Source of the DNA: Rhizobium sp. Q54
GTDB taxonomy: Bacteria; Pseudomonadota; Alphaproteobacteria; Rickettsiales; UBA1997
Length of the DNA stretch: 20,601 nucleotides
Assembly: GCA_945865855.1 (NCBI GenBank)
Contig: CAMBES010000006.1
Coordinates: forward strand, 1-20,601
Reading direction: 5' to 3'
Part shown: positions 7,245 to 14,104 of the stretch, piece after piece
Numbering within the stretch: the stretch's first letter is position 1
Layout: every line of letters starts with the position of its first letter
Program-made: the position numbers and the translations under genes
The notes under the pieces: generated by a model
Databases searched by the model: none
What the model was told of the DNA's origin: nothing
What the model saw: only the letters and a program-made list of their open reading frames with translations

Positions 7245-7980
7245 GAAAGAAGATCAAACACATTTTGGATTTAAGCAGGTAAAACGCGAGCATAAGGCCG
7301 ATCTTGTTAAAGAAATTTTTTCTAATGTCGCCAAAAAATATGATTTGATGAACGATATTATGAGTGGTGGCCTTCATCGAATCTGGAAAAATAAAATGCT
7401 CGAAGAAATAAGCGGCAATCCAGCACGAGTTATTGATGTTGCTGGTGGCACAGGAGACATTGCTTTCCGTATTACCAAAAAATTTCAGCAAACAAAAATT
7501 GACGTCATCGATATTAATCAAGAAATGCTTGATGTTGGCAACGAGCGCGCAATTGATTTAAATCTTTTTTCCAACTTGGAATTTACTTGCTGCGATGGAG
7601 AGCAACTTTCTTTTACTGATGAAACTTTTGATTTTTTTACGATCGCCTTTGGGATCAGAAACTTTACCAACATAGACAAGGGGCTAGCTGAGGCCTATCG
7701 CGTTTTAAAACCTGGCGGAAAATTTGTCTGTTTGGAATTCGCAAAAGTTAACGATTATTTCCTGCAAAAAATTTACGACATTTACTCTTTCAAACTAATT
7801 CCGAAAATAGGTGAAGTTGTTATGAAAGATCGCAGCTCTTACCAATATCTGGTTGAGAGCATTCGCAAATTTCCTCCGCAAGACGAATTCAAAAAAATGA
7901 TTGAGAATGCGGGATTTAAAAATGCGTCTTACCAAAATTTAACCTTTGGGACCGCGGCGATTCACGTAGGAATAAAATAA
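7243..7980 (+). CDS. ubiE: Ubiquinone/menaquinone biosynthesis C-methyltransferase
   Basis: UbiE is the SAM-dependent C-methyltransferase of quinone synthesis, methylating 2-polyprenyl-6-methoxy-benzoquinol (and demethylmenaquinol in organisms with menaquinone). The 245 residues show THFGFKQV at the N-terminus, KYDLMNDIMSGGLHRIWK (about 32-49), SAM-binding motif I VIDVAGGTGD (63-72), TIAFGIRNFTN, YRVLKPGGKFVCLEFAKV, SYQYLVESIRKFPPQ and a GTAAIHVG ending, all typical. The frame is open far upstream inside queA, but homology begins at this ATG, so the start is placed here, with AGAAG (7230-7234) as a possible ribosome site. Start codon overlaps that of divergent queA. A tRNA-Thr gene follows after 3 nt and is probably on the same transcript. 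Confidence 0.96.
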   Translation: MKEDQTHFGFKQVKREHKADLVKEIFSNVAKKYDLMNDIMSGGLHRIWKNKMLEEISGNPARVIDVAGGTGDIAFRITKKFQQTKIDVIDINQEMLDVGNERAIDLNLFSNLEFTCCDGEQLSFTDETFDFFTIAFGIRNFTNIDKGLAEAYRVLKPGGKFVCLEFAKVNDYFLQKIYDIYSFKLIPKIGEVVMKDRSSYQYLVESIRKFPPQDEFKKMIENAGFKNASYQNLTFGTAAIHVGIK

Positions 7981-7983
7981 AAT

Positions 7984-8058
7984 GCTGTCGTAGCTCAGGG
8001 GTAGAGCACTTCATTGGTAATGAAGAGGTCGGTGGTTCGATTCCACTCGACAGCACCA
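7984..8058 (+). tRNA. tRNA-Thr (anticodon GGT), CCA encoded
   Basis: A complete cloverleaf can be folded. Acceptor arms GCTGTCG (7984-7990) and CGACAGC (8048-8054) pair fully. The D-stem is GCTC/GAGC, the anticodon stem CTTCA/TGAAG with loop TTGGTAA (8014-8020), and the T-arm GGTGG, loop TTCGATT, CCACT. The discriminator A and an encoded CCA end at 8058. Anticodon GGT (8016-8018) reads ACC/ACU threonine codons. The gene begins 3 nt after the ubiE stop, too close for its own promoter, so it is probably cut out of a ubiE-tRNA transcript. It ends 2 nt before the stop codon of the convergent outer-membrane protein gene. Confidence 0.98.
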
Positions 8059-8060
8059 GT

Positions 8061-8855
8061 TTAGTTTAAATCAAATATAATTCCTACCGTCACGCTACGA
8101 CTTACCTGATTAACAGCGCTTGTCTCGCCATCCTCTAAGTAGCGCCTCCGCTCAAAATTATGACGCAACTCAAACGACACATTTTCGCCAATTCGATAAA
8201 CCAAGCTGGTTCTAAAATCGCTGTCAGTACTTTTTTGATCAAAGAATAAATAAGCCCTTTGAACGAATGTAAGCTTGTCGTTAATTTTAAAATTAGCCCG
8301 CCAGGAAGTTATTAGATCTGGCTCAGAGTCATAATGCTGAACATCGTGATATCCCAAACTCACATCCCATTCCAACCGCTCATTTAAAAATATTCGCCCA
8401 ACGCCTAGAGCATTTCTGGCGTCGTGACTGTAAGTCTCAAAACCATCATGAATAGTGCGGTGGTAAACCACGCCATAATTTTTGCTCTCACCAATTATCG
8501 CCTTGCTAGAAAGAGTGATGTCGTAAAGTTCTGATGTTTTGACATCGTATTTCTTCTTATTGCCGCTACCGCTATCTGCATATTTCGCCTCATGCTTGAA
8601 GTTGATTTCATTGATGGTTTTTTCGCTTTGATAAAGATAGCGCGAAATGATTTGGTAATCTTTTGAGTTATAATCGGATGTATAATTACCTCCGAAAGAG
8701 AGGTATTGCCTGGCACGACTAGACTTATAGAACCTCTTTGCACGCGGCGCGACGATAGCCTCGCGCTGCGCTTCGGATTCAACGGCGAAAGCTGGAAGAG
8801 GCGATAAAAAAAGCAACAGCAACAGTGGTGGAATAGAGAGGTGGTGGCGTCTCAT
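8061..8855 (-). CDS. Predicted outer-membrane beta-barrel protein (DUF481-like)
   Basis: The 264-residue product starts with a strong signal peptide (RRHHLSIPPLLLLLFLSPLPAFA, cleavage near residue 24). The rest is a run of alternating hydrophobic/polar strands rich in Tyr, Phe and charged residues, such as YLSFGGNYTSDYNS, YQIISRYLYQ, NYGVVYHRTIHDGF, LEWDVSLGYHDVQHYDS, TSLVYRIGENVSFELRHNFER and a final SVTVGIIFDLN strand. This pattern is that of a small barrel and recalls the DUF481/YdiY family; the assignment is by pattern only. An in-frame TAA directly precedes the ATG, fixing the start, though no good ribosome site is seen. It is the last gene of a pdhC-104 aa-barrel group and converges with tRNA-Thr, with no terminator between. 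Confidence 0.72.
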   Translation of the reverse strand: MRRHHLSIPPLLLLLFLSPLPAFAVESEAQREAIVAPRAKRFYKSSRARQYLSFGGNYTSDYNSKDYQIISRYLYQSEKTINEINFKHEAKYADSGSGNKKKYDVKTSELYDITLSSKAIIGESKNYGVVYHRTIHDGFETYSHDARNALGVGRIFLNERLEWDVSLGYHDVQHYDSEPDLITSWRANFKINDKLTFVQRAYLFFDQKSTDSDFRTSLVYRIGENVSFELRHNFERRRYLEDGETSAVNQVSRSVTVGIIFDLN

Positions 8856-8888
8856 TTAGTGGCGTGGTGATACCGGGTAAAATCCTAA

Positions 8889-9203
8889 CTATTGCGCTTG
8901 TGTTGGCGCGGATGGTTTTGGATTATTGGTGTCGATATAATCCATTGGAGTATTGTCTGCATCTGCGGCGGCTGGCTGAATTTGCTCAGCGGGAATATTT
9001 TTATTGATCACGCTTCCATCAGTTGGAGCGGTAATTTCAACATCTCCCTCGCCAGAAAGATCTGGCAATTCAACTTCTTCTTCACCTTTGTTTTCGAATA
9101 GCCAGCTCGCGTGACTCTTAATGTCATCGGAATATTTTACGCCGGCAAAAAATGAAAAAACCACCAAGAAGATGGCAACTATTAGCTCGATTGTTTTGAT
9201 CAT
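8889..9203 (-). CDS. Unknown small membrane-anchored acidic protein (104 aa)
   Basis: I do not recognise a named family. Residues about 5-22 (IELIVAIFLVVFSFFAGV) form one hydrophobic segment, either an uncleaved anchor or a poor signal peptide. The segment KYSDDIKSHASWLFENK follows, then a strongly acidic stretch (GEEEVELPDLSGEGDVEI) and a low-complexity tail rich in Ala, Pro, Asp and Asn. The likely topology is a single N-terminal anchor with an extended periplasmic tail. It lies between pdhC (63 nt upstream) and the barrel gene (33 nt downstream), all leftward. No enzymatic motif is visible. The composed, non-shadow protein character and gene spacing support it being real. Confidence 0.75.
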   Translation of the reverse strand: MIKTIELIVAIFLVVFSFFAGVKYSDDIKSHASWLFENKGEEEVELPDLSGEGDVEITAPTDGSVINKNIPAEQIQPAAADADNTPMDYIDTNNPKPSAPTQAQ

Positions 9204-9266
9204 ATGTATTTTAAAATGGGATTAGAATTGATCGTGAAAAATAAAAATGACTTTGATGAAAGCAAG

Positions 9267-10505
9267 CTAGATCACCATTAAAATTGGATGTTCAATATAT
9301 TGACGCAGTGCTTTCAAAAATTCTGCACCCACAGCCCCATCAACTGAGCGATGATCTGAAGATAAAGTGACATTCATCATGTGAGCAATTTTGATTTGTC
9401 CATGTTCAACAACTGGCTTTTCAACAGCGCGCGCAACTGCCAGAATACAGCTTTGTGGCGGATTAACGATTGCAGCAAAATTATCGATTCCAAACATTCC
9501 GAGGTTGGAAATAGAGAAGGATCCTCCTTGAAACTCTTCTGGCTGCAACTTTCCATCACGCGCTTTTTTTGCTAGTTCTTTCGACTCTTTTGAAATCGCT
9601 TGAATTGTTTTTTGATCGGCATTTTTGATAATTGGAGTAATAAGGCCGCCATCAATAGCCACGGCCATTGAGATGTCGATATTGTTGTAAAGAAGAATTG
9701 CATCATCAGTCCAAGAAGAGTTGGCTTCTGGAACTTTTTTCAAAGCCATTGCCGTTGCTTTAATGATCAAATCATTAACCGAAACTTTGTAAGCAGGATT
9801 TCCTTTTTCATCATGAGAAGCAACTTCGTTCAGGGCGGCACGAAGCTCTTGAAGCTTGTCAATCTTTAGCTCGCACGACAAGTAAAAATGTGGAACATTC
9901 TGTTTTGACTCGAGAAGTCTGCGCGCAATAACCTTGCGAATGTTATTATTTTTGACCGCCAAAAATTCTTGTGGATTGCGACGAATCTCACCCGCTCTGC
10001 TTGCGCCAGAATTTATAAAATCCAAAACATCTTCTTTAATAATTCTGCCATGTGGGCCAGAACCAGAAATTCCTAAAAGAGAAACGCCCTCTTCTTTGGC
10101 GATCCTCTTTGCTAGTGGACTTGCCTTAAAGACTGATTGCTGTTGGCTGCTGACTGCTGATTGGTGGTGAAGAGTGGTTGGAGCTAAAACAACTTTTTCT
10201 TCTTTTTCTGGAGCGACATCAACGGTTTTAGCAGCGTAATTTTCGAGAGATTTTTTATCTTCGCCTTTGTCGAGGATTAGCGCGATACAAGAATTAACGG
10301 GAACATTCTCAGTTCCTTCGGCGACTAAAATTTTCCCCAAAGTTCCCTCGTCAACCGCCTCAACTTCCATTGTTGCTTTATCGGTTTCGATCTCAGCAAT
10401 CACATCGCCAGCTTTAATTTTATCACCCTCTTTTTTTACCCATTTGGCGAGATTTCCTTCTTTCATTGTTGGAGAAAGTGCGGGCATTAAAATTTCAATT
10501 GGCAT
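9267..10505 (-). CDS. pdhC: Pyruvate dehydrogenase E2 component (dihydrolipoyllysine-residue acetyltransferase)
   Basis: E2 forms the core of the pyruvate dehydrogenase complex and transfers acetyl from lipoyl-lysine to CoA. The 412 residues hold one lipoyl domain (1-80) with MPALSPTMKEGNLAKW and ETDKATMEV, the lipoylated lysine being K43. A Gln/Ser linker follows, then a peripheral-subunit-binding domain with ASPLAKRIAKEEGVSL and GSGPHGRIIKEDV. The catalytic domain begins near PHFYLSCELKIDKL and ends with the HxxxDG active-site motif as HRSVDG (H385, D389). One lipoyl domain and this length are typical of alphaproteobacterial E2. The linker DNA (10131-10165) is built of degenerate 7-bp repeats. 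It is divergent from the ankyrin gene over a 74-bp spacer; E1 and E3 genes are not in the window. Confidence 0.96.
   Translation of the reverse strand: MPIEILMPALSPTMKEGNLAKWVKKEGDKIKAGDVIAEIETDKATMEVEAVDEGTLGKILVAEGTENVPVNSCIALILDKGEDKKSLENYAAKTVDVAPEKEEKVVLAPTTLHHQSAVSSQQQSVFKASPLAKRIAKEEGVSLLGISGSGPHGRIIKEDVLDFINSGASRAGEIRRNPQEFLAVKNNNIRKVIARRLLESKQNVPHFYLSCELKIDKLQELRAALNEVASHDEKGNPAYKVSVNDLIIKATAMALKKVPEANSSWTDDAILLYNNIDISMAVAIDGGLITPIIKNADQKTIQAISKESKELAKKARDGKLQPEEFQGGSFSISNLGMFGIDNFAAIVNPPQSCILAVARAVEKPVVEHGQIKIAHMMNVTLSSDHRSVDGAVGAEFLKALRQYIEHPILMVI
10131..10165. repeat. Degenerate heptamer tandem repeat inside the pdhC linker
   Basis: Five consecutive 7-bp units on the plus strand read GACTGAT, TGCTGTT, GGCTGCT, GACTGCT and GATTGGT. 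Against a GACTGCT consensus they match at 6, 4, 6, 7 and 5 positions. On the minus strand they encode the QSAVSSQQQS part of the flexible linker between the E2 lipoyl and subunit-binding domains, where 35 bp of low-complexity sequence is tolerated. Confidence 0.6.
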
Positions 10506-10579
10506 ATTTAAATATTGATTTAATTATTTCGGGGAAGGTCGAGAGAATTATTTTGCAATCAAGAAAAGTCTATAAATTC
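10506..10579. promoter_or_regulatory. Divergent spacer between pdhC and the ankyrin gene
   Basis: The 74 bp between two divergent starts must carry promoters for both, but I find no -35/-10 pair with proper spacing; TTGCAA (10553-10558) and TATAAA (10571-10576) are only 12 bp apart. The purine-rich AAGAAAAG at 10561-10568 is the likely ribosome site of the ankyrin gene. Confidence 0.4.
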
Positions 10580-12979
10580 ATGAATTTAATAGAAATATCG
10601 AAGCAAGTAGAAGAAATATTGGGCTCGGTCATTTCCTTCCTAGAAAAAAAAGAAGGAGATAGGAGTTCAGGTTTTGAATCTCACCAACCTCGCTTGGGAA
10701 ATACAGACAAAGATAGTATTAAAGCCCTTGAAGATATCATTACCGCCTGTTCCTATATTGAGGCTTTTGCAGATCGTTTGAAAGACAATGCAGATGGTTT
10801 GAAAGGCAAGTTGGAAACTGCCCTGACTAAATCTAGAAATGATGTGATTGATTTTTTGGATAGTGCCGAAGGTAAACAAATATACGCACACGAACATACC
10901 GCAATACCTCTCTTAGAAGCCACTGCAACACAAGGCGCTAGTCTTGCTAGCGCAGAGATGACGCTTCCGCAAGAGACGTCGCTACTTAGTTGTTTATTAG
11001 GCGTGGTGCCAACTAAATTTAGTCTGCCTATCATCCATAAGGTAATTTCTAATTGTGAACATTTGTTAGAACGTTCCGATCTGATTGCAAATATAATTAA
11101 AAACACATCCATAGGTAAATCTCCTGATATGTCGGAAACTTTTGATTTACTGGTTAGTAAAGGAATGCCCCGCCCTTCTGAAAAACAATTAGAGACCCTC
11201 TTAACAAATGAAAGATTCAGATCTGGAAAAAACGCGAGTAAACTGGCTCAGAGTTTTTTATACAAACAATACGACTGTTTTCCGGTCCATTTTATTCTTA
11301 ATCGTCAATGCGGAGCTAAAAGAGATCTAGTGGAATCAGAAATTATTAAGGAGCAAAACTCACTGAGCAAAAATTTATTCAGCAAAGTCAGAGACACTGA
11401 ACATTTCTCCGAACTCACTGCCCTATTTATCAGAGTTAACAACGACGAATTTCTGGAAAAATTTCTAAAATCAAATGCAGGGAAGTTTTTAAAAGGCGCT
11501 CCGGATCACGCTTCGATTCTTAGTATGGCAATGGAAGGAAAATTGACTAAAACTTGCGAAATATTAATCGATGCGGGCTTTGATCCGCTTAGGCGGAAAG
11601 AGGGCCAGGTAAATCCTTTTGCTCTTGCTTGCCAAGATCAGGGAGAAACTTTTCTCGAAAGTTATTTAGGGTCAATCAGAAAAAAATTTGGCGAAGAAAA
11701 AGTTATAGAAGTTTTGAGCGCTGACGGCGGCGCCTTAAAACATGCAATCTCTGGCAGGGGATATGTTAATGTCGTGGCTCTTTTAGAAGATAATGGCGCA
11801 GACTTCCATGTTGATCACTTAGATAATTTATTAACCGCCGCTAAAAAAGGTCATGCCGGGGTTTTTAATAGATTGCTTGGCGAGTCCCTTGATAAAGAAA
11901 TAGAAGAAATCAAGGAAAAGCTGCCGGATGATGTGGGTTACGTGATCGACCAAATTTTACTCGATCATCTGGCTTGCAAAACAAGTGCCGCCGCTAAAAG
12001 CCTTGAGGAGAGAATTATCCAAAAAGAATCATCTCTAACTGAGGGAGATCTATTTAGAATCTGCGAATCTAGCGGAAGTAAAACTTTAGAATCCTTCGCT
12101 GAGTACATGCATAGCAAGACGGGGTATGAAATAAAAGACCATGTAAATGATAAAGATGGTCTCGGAAGAGCGCCGCTTTATTACGCAATCAAAAAAAATG
12201 CTTACAACAGTTTAGTCAGCTATCTGCTTGAGTGCGGAGCCGATCCAAATTCAATCTCGACTGGGATAGACGCGGCAACATTGGCAGTTAAAAATAAGGA
12301 ACCTGGCACACTCGAAATCATTCTTGGATCAGAAAAATTAAGTATCGAGTCGGTTAAAATAGCGCACTCAGAATTAGCAAAAATTGTCGAAAATAACGTT
12401 ATCACCAATGCTTTTATTAGAGGTTTAAGAGCTGATCAAGTAACGGAATTGGAGCCTTTAATTAGTGCTGATTTATTGCTAAAAGCATTAGAGGCAGAAA
12501 GAGGCGAATTTGAAAAACAATGCCTAAATAAGTTTAGCAAAGTTGCCGGCGGCGTTCTTACTAACTTAATCAAAGAACAGAATTTAGAAAAATTAGAAAA
12601 ACTGCTCGAAAATTTTAAAATTGAAGACTTTCGTAGTTTAGAAGAAACTTTGGCTAGCACTGGCGGCGAATTATCATTAGAGCGTAGGAGAAGTAGCCTA
12701 TCCGATACGGAAGATAGTCGCCCGGCAAATGTTGTGTTAGCTCCCAGTGGCAGCAAACTAACTGATGAAATTAAAGCAAAATATCTTGGCTTAGCTCTTG
12801 AGATTTCTGAAGAGGTAACAGATTCGCGATCAACAAAACGCAAACAAGCAAATCAGGTAATTAGGCTATTGCAGAATCATGGATTTGACTCAGGAGATGA
12901 AGTCTTTCGAGCAAGATTAAAAGATGTCGGAATAAGAAGCGGGGATTGTTTCGGTCCTAGTTCTTGTGCGATTGCTTAG
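10580..12979 (+). CDS. Ankyrin-repeat protein with C-terminal CaaX box; candidate host-targeted effector
   Basis: The 799-residue protein has no signal peptide or membrane segment. The N-terminal 300 residues are mostly helical and unrecognised. Ankyrin-like units appear around 308-335 (SILSMAMEGKLTKTCEILIDAGFDP), 383-437 (ALKHAISGRGYVNVVALLEDNGADF, then LLTAAKKGHAGVFNRLL) and 527-583 (APLYYAIKKN to YLLECGADPNS, then AATLAVKNKEPGTLEIIL). They are degenerate and widely spaced. A disordered segment near 700-715 reads LERRRSSLSDTED. The protein ends DCFGPSSCAIA: the last four residues, Cys-Ala-Ile-Ala, fit a eukaryotic CaaX prenylation box, with a second Cys six residues upstream. The frame is open upstream into pdhC, but MNLIEISKQ is chosen because it lies beyond pdhC and has a purine-rich AAGAAAAG (10561-10568) before it. 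Its stop overlaps the convergent yejE stop by 3 nt. Confidence 0.85.
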   Translation: MNLIEISKQVEEILGSVISFLEKKEGDRSSGFESHQPRLGNTDKDSIKALEDIITACSYIEAFADRLKDNADGLKGKLETALTKSRNDVIDFLDSAEGKQIYAHEHTAIPLLEATATQGASLASAEMTLPQETSLLSCLLGVVPTKFSLPIIHKVISNCEHLLERSDLIANIIKNTSIGKSPDMSETFDLLVSKGMPRPSEKQLETLLTNERFRSGKNASKLAQSFLYKQYDCFPVHFILNRQCGAKRDLVESEIIKEQNSLSKNLFSKVRDTEHFSELTALFIRVNNDEFLEKFLKSNAGKFLKGAPDHASILSMAMEGKLTKTCEILIDAGFDPLRRKEGQVNPFALACQDQGETFLESYLGSIRKKFGEEKVIEVLSADGGALKHAISGRGYVNVVALLEDNGADFHVDHLDNLLTAAKKGHAGVFNRLLGESLDKEIEEIKEKLPDDVGYVIDQILLDHLACKTSAAAKSLEERIIQKESSLTEGDLFRICESSGSKTLESFAEYMHSKTGYEIKDHVNDKDGLGRAPLYYAIKKNAYNSLVSYLLECGADPNSISTGIDAATLAVKNKEPGTLEIILGSEKLSIESVKIAHSELAKIVENNVITNAFIRGLRADQVTELEPLISADLLLKALEAERGEFEKQCLNKFSKVAGGVLTNLIKEQNLEKLEKLLENFKIEDFRSLEETLASTGGELSLERRRSSLSDTEDSRPANVVLAPSGSKLTDEIKAKYLGLALEISEEVTDSRSTKRKQANQVIRLLQNHGFDSGDEVFRARLKDVGIRSGDCFGPSSCAIA

Positions 12980-13992
12980 GCTTTTCTCGTGTCAAAGGCA
13001 TCGCGTAACGCTTCGCCAATAAAGACGAGCAAAGTTAGAATTAGAGTAATGGTTGCAAATCCAACAATGCCAAGCCAGTAGGCATTTAAATTATTTTTAC
13101 CCTGCGCCAGCAATTCGCCGAGAGATGATGATCCAGCTGGCAGGCCGAGGCCAAGAAAATCTAAAGAAGTTAAAGTTGTAATTGCGCCGGCAAGCAAAAA
13201 CGGCAAATTGGCAATAATGATTGGTGAGGCATTGGGCAAAATATGATGAAAAATAATTCGTGAGTGTGAAGCGCCAAGCGCACGACTGGCGCGAACAAAA
13301 TCAAAATTACGTAAACGTAAAAATTCTGCACGTACGTAAGAAACCATCGCCATCCAGCTAAACAAGAGCATCAAGCCGAGTAGGGTAAAAAAATTCGGCT
13401 CAATGATTGATGATAAAATAATCAGCAAAAATAAAACCGGCATGCTTGACCAAATCTCCATGAAGCGCTGCAGAATCAGGTCGGTCAGGCCGCCGAAATA
13501 TCCCTGGATCGCACCAAGAAAAATCCCCAAAGCGGCGGAAAAAATCGTAAGGATTAGACCGAAAATTAGCGAAATGCGAATGCCGTAAATCACGCGGGCT
13601 AAAACGTCGCGACCTTGATCATCTGTACCAAAAAGATTTTCTGCCGCAGGTCTTGAAGGCGCTGGAGTATTGATTGCGTAATTGATCGTGTCGTAAGAAA
13701 ATTTAATTGGCGGAAAAATCATCCAGCCGTTTTTTTCAACTAATTTTTGGACTGCGGGATCGCGAAAATCAGCAGGAGCCTCAAAAACTCCGCCAAGTTT
13801 TTCTTCAGAAATTTCTTGGAAAATTGGAAAATAAAACTCGCCCTTAAAACTTATCAACAAAGGCTTTTCACCAGCGATTAGTTCGGCAAATAACGTGGCA
13901 AAAAAAAGAAAGAATAAAACTAAAAAAGAAAAATATCCGCGGCGATTCTTTTTGAATTTGGCAAAAAAACTGCTTTGAATTTTAATTGTCAT
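12976..13992 (-). CDS. yejE: YejE-type peptide ABC transporter permease
   Basis: An inner-membrane permease of the oligopeptide/microcin C family (YejABEF), which together with YejB, YejF and binding protein YejA would import peptides. The 338 residues match YejE (341 in E. coli). They show a first membrane helix (about 19-40), a large periplasmic loop with the YejE-like GEFYFPIFQE and IFPPIKFSYDTINY segments, FGTDDQGRDVLARVIYGIRISL before helix 2, and the EAA loop RASRALGASHSRIIFHHILPN (split here as ALGASHSR and HILPNASP, about 233-256). It ends in the typical IGEALRDAFDTRKA. An AAGG ribosome site lies 4 nt before the ATG. No other yej gene is present: upstream is the rpoC terminator, downstream the convergent ankyrin gene. 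Confidence 0.93.
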   Translation of the reverse strand: MTIKIQSSFFAKFKKNRRGYFSFLVLFFLFFATLFAELIAGEKPLLISFKGEFYFPIFQEISEEKLGGVFEAPADFRDPAVQKLVEKNGWMIFPPIKFSYDTINYAINTPAPSRPAAENLFGTDDQGRDVLARVIYGIRISLIFGLILTIFSAALGIFLGAIQGYFGGLTDLILQRFMEIWSSMPVLFLLIILSSIIEPNFFTLLGLMLLFSWMAMVSYVRAEFLRLRNFDFVRASRALGASHSRIIFHHILPNASPIIIANLPFLLAGAITTLTSLDFLGLGLPAGSSSLGELLAQGKNNLNAYWLGIVGFATITLILTLLVFIGEALRDAFDTRKA

Positions 13993-14029
13993 CGGGCCTT
14001 GTGGCTATTGGTATGAGGCGGCTATTAGA

Positions 14030-14058
14030 AAGATTTTAAACGCAAGTTTAATAATCTT
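14030..14058. other. AT-rich hairpin between the rpoC terminator and yejE
   Basis: Arms 14030-14041 and 14046-14058 pair over 12 bp with a single bulged base (14052) and a GCAA loop. Read leftward it follows directly after the T-run of the rpoC terminator and precedes yejE by 37 bp. It lacks a T-run, so it may be a backup terminator, an RNA end stabiliser or a yejE regulatory element. Confidence 0.5.
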
Positions 14059-14095
14059 AAAAAACCGCGGAACAAGATGAAATCTTATCCCGCGG
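14059..14095 (-). terminator. Intrinsic terminator of the rpoBC operon
   Basis: Read leftward, CCGCGGGATAAGAT (14095-14082) pairs with ATCTTGTTCCGCGG (14078-14065) over 14 bp, including two G-U pairs, around a TTC loop. Six T residues follow (14064-14059). It starts 9 nt after the rpoC stop codon. A GC-rich base, tight loop and T-run make it the clearest terminator in the window. Confidence 0.92.
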
Positions 14096-14104
14096 CTCAA
14101 TTAT

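Noticed and set aside
10553..10576. TTGCAA/TATAAA as a sigma-70 promoter for the ankyrin gene
   Set aside because: The spacing is only 12 bp, far from the usual 16-18, and the -10 would lie 3 bp from the ATG.
10466..10579. 38-codon upstream extension of the ankyrin gene starting inside pdhC
   Set aside because: The extension runs antisense into the pdhC start and has no protein-like continuity; the ATG at 10580 clears pdhC and is preceded by a purine-rich site.
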